In this document: positions 1 through 5,230 of the stretch, piece by piece
Layout: each line of letters opens with the position of its first letter
How positions within the stretch are numbered: the first letter of the stretch is position 1
From: Chitinophagaceae bacterium
GTDB lineage: Bacteria > Bacteroidota > Bacteroidia > Chitinophagales > Chitinophagaceae
Length of the DNA: 9,074 nucleotides
Reading direction: 5' to 3'
Assembly: GCA_947442905.1 (NCBI GenBank)
Contig: CANEWV010000045.1
Location: 1 to 9,074, forward strand
Notes under the pieces: model-generated
Databases searched by the model: none
Told to the model about the DNA's origin: nothing
Seen by the model: the letters and a program-made list of their open reading frames with translations, nothing else
Program-made: the position numbers and the translations under genes

Positions 1-44
1 GTTTAGATAGGGCGTGTTTGTATAAGTCAGTAAAGAAAAAACAA

Positions 45-140
45 TTACTTGTTCTTCTTCTTATGACGATTCTTTCTTAGGCGTTTCTTACGTTTGTGTG
101 TCGCAATTTTATGACGCTTTCTCTTCTTACCACAAGGCAT
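45..140 (-). CDS. AURKAIP1/COX24 domain-like small basic protein (putative small-subunit ribosomal protein)
   Basis: A 31-codon ORF runs from ATG (138-140 on the complement) to TAA (45-47). The product begins MPCGKKRKRHK and consists almost entirely of Lys, Arg and His, with the pattern KKRKRxK...HKRKKRLRKNRHKKK. That matches the short C-terminal domain of mitochondrial AURKAIP1/Cox24 (mS38) and mycobacterial bS22, which sit on the small ribosomal subunit near the decoding region. The family assignment rests on my recognition of this pattern, and the ribosomal role is inferred from the homologues. The gene lies 31 bp after the TPR gene stop on the same strand, so it is probably the third gene of an HU-TPR-basic protein transcription unit. 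No Shine-Dalgarno is visible before the start, which is normal for Bacteroidota. The stop codon lies in the loop of a weak AT-only hairpin (40-44 with 49-53) followed by a T-rich run on the minus strand, which is not a convincing terminator. Confidence 0.8.
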   Translation of the reverse strand: MPCGKKRKRHKIATHKRKKRLRKNRHKKKNK

Positions 141-171
141 ACAGGGAGTAATTTTATTTGTTAATAATAAT

Positions 172-1020
172 TTATTTTTTTAATTCCGCAATTCTCTTAG
201 CGATTGCTTCTTTTGCTTCGGGCACTTTAACTTTTTTTGCGGCAAGTGTATACCACTTTACTGCGTTTGGTTTGTCATTGTGCATCTCGTAACATTCTGC
301 TAAATGAAATATGGCTTCCAGGTTTTCTGGGTCTTTATTTACAATTAGTAAGAAGCGCTCAATGGCTTTATCTAACTGCCCGCTTTTTTTACCACCCAAT
401 GCCAAAATCATTTGAGCATATAGGTTGTTTGGATTTTTTTGAACAATGTCTCTGATGGGTAAAATACCCTCCATTGGATTGTTTGAAATGTTTCCAAATA
501 TGTAGCAAGCACCCAAACCAATTTTACTAGAATCGTTGTTTGGATTGATAACTAAAGCTTTCTCTAAAAGATCTTTTGCTTGTTCTGCCAACCAGTGTTG
601 CATGGCTGGGTCACCTTCCGTAACTAGGTTGTCTATATACAGTTGGGCGGCAAAGGTGAGGCTTTTTTCAGAATTTTCCAATTTAGCTGCTTCGCCAGTG
701 TACCAAGCATAGGGTTCAAACAGTTTTGCAGAGTCTGACCAGAACCTAGCTAGCTGGTGATAAACATGTATTTTTTGGTCTTTTACATCCCCTCTAACCA
801 CGCTATTTTCGAGGCTATTTAGGCGTAAAGCCTGATCTGGACTGATTTTTTCTTTTGCTTTTAGGAGTAGGTCTTTGAACTCAAGGTGTTGATTATCAGC
901 TTTATTTTCGCCATTTGCCGCTGCTGCCGGGTTTTTAGGCGCTACGGTAGATCCCATATACAATAAAATGGAAAATAGGAGTATGGCTCCGCCAATAAGG
1001 AGTAAGTGCTGTTTTTTCAA
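172..1020 (-). CDS. Membrane-anchored tetratricopeptide repeat protein
   Basis: A 282-residue protein. Residues 1-4 (MKKQ) are basic and are followed by one hydrophobic segment at about 5-22, then a polar Ala/Asn/Lys linker to about residue 45. This looks like an N-in signal anchor with the rest of the protein in the periplasm. Helical repeats fill the C-terminal half: units at about 146-178, 199-232 and 233-265 carry TPR-type spacing and the turn motifs NPNN (159-162 and 196-199) and DPEN (230-233), each before the next helix pair. TPR domains bind peptides or proteins. No enzyme motif is seen, and the partner is unknown. The gene follows HU after 31 bp and precedes the small basic ribosomal-type gene by 31 bp, suggesting co-transcription. 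A cleavable signal peptide (after about residue 24) cannot be excluded. The TPR class is firm, but the specific role is unassigned. Confidence 0.88.
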   Translation of the reverse strand: MKKQHLLLIGGAILLFSILLYMGSTVAPKNPAAAANGENKADNQHLEFKDLLLKAKEKISPDQALRLNSLENSVVRGDVKDQKIHVYHQLARFWSDSAKLFEPYAWYTGEAAKLENSEKSLTFAAQLYIDNLVTEGDPAMQHWLAEQAKDLLEKALVINPNNDSSKIGLGACYIFGNISNNPMEGILPIRDIVQKNPNNLYAQMILALGGKKSGQLDKAIERFLLIVNKDPENLEAIFHLAECYEMHNDKPNAVKWYTLAAKKVKVPEAKEAIAKRIAELKK

Positions 1021-1051
1021 TTTCGAAAAGAATTAGGACGCGAAGTTAACT

Positions 1052-1336
1052 TTACTTGAGCTTGCTTTTAACTTCTGTAACAAATTCTTTTGCTGGTTTG
1101 AAGGCAGGAATATAATGTTCAGGAATTTCCACAGCTACATTTTTTTTGATATTTCTACCAATTTTAGCTGCACGTTTTTTGGTGATAAAGCTCCCAAAGC
1201 CACGTATATATATGTTTTGGCCGTTAGAGAGACTTTCTTTAACCTCTTTAAACATGGTTTCAAGCGTAACGAGTACGTCCACTTTTGGGATACCTGTTTT
1301 GTCTGAAATCTGGTTGATGAGATCTGATTTTCTCAT
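1052..1336 (-). CDS. HU/IHF family DNA-binding protein
   Basis: A 94-residue protein of typical HU/IHF length. The N-terminal helical dimerisation part starts MRKSDLINQI and runs to about residue 40. The family signature follows: RGFGSF at 45-50, the beta-arm region at about 55-74 with RNI (61-63) and IPEHYIP (71-77), then PAFKPAKEF at 78-85 leading into the last helix. The proline at the arm (P72) is the residue class that intercalates and bends DNA. It should be an abundant nucleoid-associated protein acting as a homodimer or heterodimer in the cytoplasm. HU versus IHF subtype cannot be decided from one subunit, and Bacteroidota members are often labelled IHF subunit beta. It is the first gene of a minus-strand set and diverges from mutY. 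A TAATTTTG element lies only 5 nt before its ATG. Confidence 0.95.
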   Translation of the reverse strand: MRKSDLINQISDKTGIPKVDVLVTLETMFKEVKESLSNGQNIYIRGFGSFITKKRAAKIGRNIKKNVAVEIPEHYIPAFKPAKEFVTEVKSKLK

Positions 1337-1341
1337 TGTAT

Positions 1342-1349
1342 CAAAATTA
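1342..1349 (-). promoter_or_regulatory. Candidate -7 promoter element for the HU gene
   Basis: The minus strand reads TAATTTTG here, a full match to the Bacteroidota -7 consensus TAnnTTTG. It is followed by ATACA and then the HU ATG. With the usual spacing, transcription would start at or within a few bases of the start codon, giving a leaderless or near-leaderless mRNA. At the expected -33 distance I see only TTTTTAG, not a clean TTG, so the call is weak. In such AT-rich DNA, chance matches are likely. Confidence 0.35.
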
Positions 1350-1483
1350 ATTTAGGGTATATGTTTCTAAAAATAAGCTAAAAAATCGCGTATTTAACAG
1401 AAAATTAAATTTTTTTATACGTTTTACCAACTAAAAATGGCTAAATACACCCTAAAAATTAACTTTATACCAAAAAACAGGCG

Positions 1484-1510
1484 TTTTGAGCCCTCAAAAT
1501 CCTGATTTTG
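1484..1510. repeat. Two overlapping inverted repeats just upstream of mutY
   Basis: TTTTGAG (1484-1490) and CTCAAAA (1493-1499) form a perfect 7-bp dyad with a 2-nt centre. CAAAATC (1495-1501) and GATTTTG (1504-1510) form a second perfect 7-bp dyad, also with a 2-nt centre. The arms share CAAAA (1495-1499), so the two structures exclude each other. The block ends 11 nt before the mutY start codon. The 2-nt centres are too short for an intact RNA hairpin loop, so a protein operator fits better than a terminator, although RNA stems with opened inner pairs remain possible. No T-tract follows. The regulatory meaning is inferred. Confidence 0.4.
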
Positions 1511-1521
1511 CCCATTCTTAA

Positions 1522-2586
1522 TTGATAAAATTGAATTTTACCAGCACCCTCCTTCATTGGCATACACATACAAACACCAGGGTTATGCCTTGGAAGGGCG
1601 AAAAAGACCCGTATAAAATATGGTTGTCCGAAATAATTCTACAACAAACACGTGTAGAACAAGGGCTTGCTTATTACAATAAATTTATAGAAACATATCC
1701 AACCGTTTTTGATTTAGCAAAAGCAAAAGAACAAACCGTATTTAAATTATGGGAAGGACTAGGTTATTATAACCGTTGTAGAAATTTACTCGCAACGGCA
1801 AAAATTATTGCTGTAAACTATAAGGGTGTTTTTCCAAATGATTATGAAACACTTTTAACATTAAAAGGCGTTGGCCCTTATACAGCTGCTGCTATTGCAT
1901 CTTTTGCATTTAATGCACCACATGCTGTACTCGATGGAAATGTGTACAGAGTGATTGCCCGCTACGAAGGCATTGATATACCTACCGATACAACTGCAGG
2001 AAAAAAAATATTTGAAACGCGCGCTGCTGCACTGCTCGATAAAAAGCGCGCAGGCCTTTACAATCAAGCTATCATGGACTTTGGAGCTACGGTATGCAAA
2101 CCTATGGCGCCTAATTGCAATGCTTGCCCACTCCAAAAAACTTGCGTTGCACATGCTACTGCACAGGTAAATCAACTTCCTATTAAAGAAAAACAGCTCA
2201 TCAAAAAAGAGCGCCGATTCTATTATTTTTTGCTACAAGTACAGGATGAAATCTGGGTTTCCGAAAGAAAGCACAAAGATATTTGGCAGGGGCTGTATGA
2301 ATTTTATTTGTTGGATGCGGCAAAAAAAATGTTGTGGAATGAATCCGGAACACAAGCGTTTTTAAAAGAACAATTAGGCGTAACCTTTATTAAGTTACTT
2401 GACCGTTCAGTCGAAATAAAACAACAGCTTACCCACCAAATTATTACGGCTCAATTTATACGCGTAGCATTAACAAAAAAACCAGCTGGTATTACCTCAG
2501 GTAAATGGCAAAAAATATCGAAACTAAAGGCCCTTCCTTTTCCTAAGCTCATCAATCAGTATTTTAGCGAAGCTTTTGTTTGGTAA
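1522..2586 (+). CDS. mutY: A/G-specific adenine DNA glycosylase MutY
   Basis: MutY removes adenine mispaired with 8-oxoguanine, the base excision repair step that prevents G:C to T:A changes. The 354-residue protein has the full architecture. The catalytic glutamate is E37 in SEIILQQT (36-43). The helix-hairpin-helix is LKGVGPYTAAAIA (114-126), followed by the catalytic aspartate D138 in LDGNV. The [4Fe-4S] cluster motif is C192-x6-C199-x2-C202-x5-C208. A C-terminal MutT/NUDIX-like 8-oxoG recognition domain spans about 230-350, with WQGLYEF at 255-261 and an L-T-H (303-305) in the place of the FSH loop of other MutYs. The start is TTG: the preceding in-frame codon is a stop, and the first in-frame ATG (1585) would remove the first helix. 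With TTG the catalytic and cluster residues fall on the same numbers as in E. coli MutY. A second TTG at 1531 is also possible. The gene diverges from HU and is followed by an 81-bp gap before gldE. Confidence 0.96.
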   Translation: MIKLNFTSTLLHWHTHTNTRVMPWKGEKDPYKIWLSEIILQQTRVEQGLAYYNKFIETYPTVFDLAKAKEQTVFKLWEGLGYYNRCRNLLATAKIIAVNYKGVFPNDYETLLTLKGVGPYTAAAIASFAFNAPHAVLDGNVYRVIARYEGIDIPTDTTAGKKIFETRAAALLDKKRAGLYNQAIMDFGATVCKPMAPNCNACPLQKTCVAHATAQVNQLPIKEKQLIKKERRFYYFLLQVQDEIWVSERKHKDIWQGLYEFYLLDAAKKMLWNESGTQAFLKEQLGVTFIKLLDRSVEIKQQLTHQIITAQFIRVALTKKPAGITSGKWQKISKLKALPFPKLINQYFSEAFVW

Positions 2587-2611
2587 CCCTGCTTTATGGA
2601 GGGTTTGCAGG
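2585..2611 (+). other. Short alternative hairpins in the mutY-gldE gap
   Basis: AACCCT (2585-2590) can pair with AGGGTT (2600-2605) around a 9-nt loop. CCTGC (2588-2592) can pair instead with GCAGG (2607-2611). The first stem overlaps the last base pairs of the mutY stop codon. There is no U-tract after either stem, so this is at best a weak or partial terminator or an mRNA 3'-end structure. The stems are short enough to be chance. Confidence 0.25.
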
Positions 2612-2635
2612 TGTGCGATGTAACTGAATTATTGG

Positions 2636-2643
2636 TATTTTTG
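2636..2643 (+). promoter_or_regulatory. Candidate -7 promoter element for gldE
   Basis: TATTTTTG matches TAnnTTTG exactly and lies 24 nt before the TTG and 42 nt before the ATG candidate starts of gldE. A start of transcription near 2648-2651 would leave a short leader. No TTG is present at the expected -33 distance; the nearest upstream TTTG (2604-2607) is about 28 nt away, further than usual. It would drive the gldE-gldD-DUF3109-lutB set. Confidence 0.35.
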
Positions 2644-2667
2644 TAGGGTACTAAATTTACGCTCACT

Positions 2668-4011
2668 TTGGACGATCATTCGGTAATGGGATTATTTTTT
2701 GCGCAATCGTTTTTTGGCGCCATTCAACCCCAAGGCACCACTGTTTTGGTACTTATACTCGTAGTACTCTTGTTTTTATCTTTTGTACTAGCTGGCGCAG
2801 AAGTCGCTTTCTTTTCCCTGACCTTCAAAGACATCAATATTTTAAAGTCAAAACAGCAGCCTGCTTATAAAAGAATTGTAGACCTTATTGAGCAACCTAA
2901 AATATTATTGGCCTCACTTTTAATCGCCAACAGTTTTATTAATATCTCTATCATTATTATTTCAAACTTACTCATCGATAATATGTTCAATTTTGAACAA
3001 TTTGATGCGGTGTGGGTGGAGTTTGTGATCAAAGTCATTGCCGTTACTTTTTTACTCGTACTCTTTGGTGAAATCATGCCAAAGGTTTTAGCTACTCAAA
3101 ACAATGTTCGATTTGCAAAAGATTTTGGAGGCATTGTTTATGGCATTTCATATTTAGTCATGGGGCTTAGTAAGCCACTTGTAAAATATTCTGATATCAT
3201 TGAAAGAAAGCTCGCAAATAAATCGGCGAGTGCGTATAGTCTGGAAGAACTGGATCATGCCATTGATTTAACAACCAATGAAACAGCTTCAGAAAATGAA
3301 AAAAATATTTTAAAGAGCATCGTTAAGTTCAGAAATATCACGGTAAAGCAAATCATGAAAACCCGCATGGATGTTAGCGGGGTAGATCAGGAAATTAGTT
3401 TTGATCAATTGATCGAATTTGTACGTGAAGTAAATTATTCACGCATTCCAGTATATAAAGAAGACTTAGACGAAGTAATTGGTATTATCCATACCAAAGA
3501 CATGGTGCCTCATTTGGATGAAAGCGCCACTTATAACTGGCATAAGCTTATAAGGCCTCCTTATTTTGTGCACGAGCAAAAGCCTATCGAAGATTTATTA
3601 AAAGAATTTCAATCCAAAAGAATTCACTTTGCGGTGGTAGTGGATGAATTTGGTGGAACAAGCGGTATTGTTACACTCGAAGATATTTTGGAAGAAATTA
3701 TTGGAGAAATTAAAGACGAGTTTGACGAAGAAGACAGTGATTATAAAAAAATTGATGACAACAATTATATTTTTGAAGGCCGTGTAATGATTCAGGATTT
3801 GTGCAAAGTAATGGACCTTCCCACCGAAACATTTGATGCGGTTAAAGGAGAGAGTGATTCGCTGGCAGGTCTTGTGCTTGAACTAGCAGGAGATTTCCCA
3901 AAGCCTGCGGCTATTTTAACTTCTGGCGATTTTGAATTTACAGTATTAGAAGTAGCCAAAAATAGACTTCAAAAAATTAAGGTTTCTATCAAGCGTCAGT
4001 ATCCTATCTAA
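2668..4011 (+). CDS. gldE: Gliding motility-associated protein GldE (DUF21/CBS/CorC-HlyC membrane protein)
   Basis: A 447-residue inner-membrane protein of the CNNM/CorC type. The DUF21 membrane domain covers about 23-205. Clear hydrophobic segments lie at 24-46, 80-103 and 115-137, with GEIMPK at 134-139 and a further apolar stretch at 154-170. A CBS pair follows at about 222-345, opening with VKQIMKTRMDV (226-236) and ending with the family signature DEFGGTSGIVTLEDILEE (326-343). The C-terminal CorC/HlyC transporter-associated domain runs from about 360 to 445. Assignment to GldE rather than another CorC paralogue rests on gldD lying 10 bp downstream, the order known in flavobacteria, where gldE sits before gldD and can suppress some gldD defects. 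CorC/CNNM relatives act in Mg2+ or Co2+ efflux, so an ion-linked role is possible. The start is uncertain: TTG at 2668 gives an acidic MDDHS start, while ATG at 2686 would give 441 residues and still precede the first helix. Confidence 0.9.
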   Translation: MDDHSVMGLFFAQSFFGAIQPQGTTVLVLILVVLLFLSFVLAGAEVAFFSLTFKDINILKSKQQPAYKRIVDLIEQPKILLASLLIANSFINISIIIISNLLIDNMFNFEQFDAVWVEFVIKVIAVTFLLVLFGEIMPKVLATQNNVRFAKDFGGIVYGISYLVMGLSKPLVKYSDIIERKLANKSASAYSLEELDHAIDLTTNETASENEKNILKSIVKFRNITVKQIMKTRMDVSGVDQEISFDQLIEFVREVNYSRIPVYKEDLDEVIGIIHTKDMVPHLDESATYNWHKLIRPPYFVHEQKPIEDLLKEFQSKRIHFAVVVDEFGGTSGIVTLEDILEEIIGEIKDEFDEEDSDYKKIDDNNYIFEGRVMIQDLCKVMDLPTETFDAVKGESDSLAGLVLELAGDFPKPAAILTSGDFEFTVLEVAKNRLQKIKVSIKRQYPI

Positions 4012-4021
4012 TTTTTATTTC

Positions 4022-4621
4022 ATGCCAAAGCAAATCAAGTTATCTGTTTTATTTTTTGGTTTTGCTGCTTTATTTTTTATGGCATGTAATAGCGTGTATA
4101 CGCCAAAGCCAACTGGGTATTATCAAATCAATTTTCCTGAAAAAAAATACCAGTTATTTGACGAGCCAGGCTATCCTTATGCATTTGAGTATCCTACTTA
4201 TGCAAAAGTGGTAAAGGATTCTACCTTTTTTGGAGAAGCCACCGAAAATGAGTGGTGGATCAATGTTGATTTCCCACAGTTCAATGGTCGTATTTACGTG
4301 AGTTACAAAGAAATTGGAAAATATAAATTTGACTCTTTGGTAAAGCACTCGTTTTTTATGACGAGTAAACAGTCGGCTAAAGCCTACTCCATAGACGATT
4401 CATTAGTAAATACGCCAAATGGGGTGAGTGGGATGTTTTTTACAGTAGGAGGTGACGCGGCTACGTCCAATCAGTTTTTTTTAACGGATTCTACCAAACA
4501 TTTTTTAAGAGGCGCCCTATATTTTGACGCCACGCCCAATGCCGATTCTTTGCAAGTTGTCAATGACTTTATTAAAACGGATTTGAAGCATTTGGTAAAC
4601 ACTTTTAGGTGGAAAAACTAA
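4022..4621 (+). CDS. gldD: Gliding motility lipoprotein GldD
   Basis: A 199-residue lipoprotein. Residues 3-6 are basic, a hydrophobic stretch covers 7-19, and the lipobox-like FMAC ends at C22, so the mature protein should be lipidated there. The F at the lipobox -3 position is not the usual Leu. The mature N-terminus continues with TPKPTGYYQINFPEKKYQ, the GldD pattern of a PKP followed by a short strand and YPxxxY/F aromatic runs (PYAFEYPTYA at about 52-61). The known role in Flavobacterium johnsoniae is in gliding, where GldD with GldB, GldH and GldJ is needed for stable GldK and so for the T9SS/gliding machinery. The gene is also kept in many non-gliding Bacteroidota, so motility cannot be concluded from it. 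It starts 10 bp after gldE and ends 16 bp before the DUF3109 gene, consistent with one operon. Confidence 0.93.
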   Translation: MPKQIKLSVLFFGFAALFFMACNSVYTPKPTGYYQINFPEKKYQLFDEPGYPYAFEYPTYAKVVKDSTFFGEATENEWWINVDFPQFNGRIYVSYKEIGKYKFDSLVKHSFFMTSKQSAKAYSIDDSLVNTPNGVSGMFFTVGGDAATSNQFFLTDSTKHFLRGALYFDATPNADSLQVVNDFIKTDLKHLVNTFRWKN

Positions 4622-4637
4622 TTATATTCGCATAACC

Positions 4638-5228
4638 ATGATTATCATAGACAACAAATTAGTTTCAGATGAGCTCTTAGAGGAGCAGTTTGTATGCGAT
4701 TTAAGCAAATGCAAAGGCGGATGCTGTGAAGATGGTGACGCTGGAGCACCCATGGAAAAATGGGAATTGGAAAAATTAAATGCGCATTACGAAGACATCA
4801 AACCCTATATGACGGCTGAGGGGATTAAAGAGGTAGAAAAGCAGGGTAAATATTTATACGACCGCGAGTTTGGATGGGTAACACCTACCATTAATGGCGG
4901 TATTTGTGCATACGGTATCAAAGACAAAACAGGCACCATTTTATGTGGTATTGAGCAGGCCTATAACGATGGTAAATTGGATTGGAAAAAGCCACTCAGC
5001 TGCCATTTGTTTCCAGTGAAAACAAAAAAGAGCAAGCGTGATCCGGATATGGAATATGTGAATTACGAACCTCGTGAAGATTTGTGTAGTGCGGCATGTA
5101 GCCTTGGTAAAAAACTAAAAGTGCCGGTGTATCAATTTTTAAAAGAATCATTAATTCGTAAATACGGAACAGAATTTTACGAAGCATTAGAAGCAACGGC
5201 GCTTCATCAAAAAAGTCAAAAAAAATAA
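4638..5228 (+). CDS. DUF3109 family cysteine-rich protein
   Basis: A 196-residue soluble protein with no signal peptide or membrane segment, starting MIIIDNKLVSDELLEEQF. It matches the DUF3109 family as I remember it, and its function is not established. Nine cysteines stand out: C20, C25, C29 and C30 form a tight N-terminal cluster (C-x4-C-x3-CC), followed by C90, C103, C122 in SCHLFPVK, C150 and C154 (CSAAC). The CC doublet preceded by spaced cysteines and the later C-H-x-F-P motif recall the YkgJ/zinc- or iron-chelating (CxxCxxCC) proteins, so binding of a metal or an Fe-S cluster is a reasonable inference. The stop is 2 bp before the lutB start, so the two are probably translationally coupled. 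That spacing suggests, but does not prove, a role connected to the Fe-S protein LutB. It is 16 bp after gldD. Confidence 0.87.
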   Translation: MIIIDNKLVSDELLEEQFVCDLSKCKGGCCEDGDAGAPMEKWELEKLNAHYEDIKPYMTAEGIKEVEKQGKYLYDREFGWVTPTINGGICAYGIKDKTGTILCGIEQAYNDGKLDWKKPLSCHLFPVKTKKSKRDPDMEYVNYEPREDLCSAACSLGKKLKVPVYQFLKESLIRKYGTEFYEALEATALHQKSQKK

Positions 5229-5230
5229 GC

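Noticed and set aside
40..53. Hairpin AACAA/TTGTT at the end of the small basic gene, read as a rho-independent terminator
   Set aside because: The stem is only 5 bp with a single G:C pair and overlaps the stop codon. The T-run after it is short, so it is too weak to call.
1115..1355. Plus-strand open frames opposite the HU gene
   Set aside because: They lie antisense to a clear HU gene, have no family resemblance, and are explained by the codon composition of the real gene.
1401..1413. AAAATT-A-AATTTT palindrome in the divergent spacer
   Set aside because: A pure A/T dyad of this size is expected by chance in this spacer and has no clear placement relative to either promoter.
1367..1459. 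Repeated CTAAAAAT words (1367, 1431, 1452, and CTAAAAAAT at 1378) in the HU-mutY spacer
   Set aside because: The spacing is irregular and the words are what AT-rich A-tract DNA yields easily. They could add curvature, but I see no iteron or operator regularity.
1861..2175. A 104-codon minus-strand frame within mutY
   Set aside because: It lies antisense to the conserved HhH and Fe-S region of MutY. Its cysteine- and serine-rich translation is a by-product of the opposite strand.
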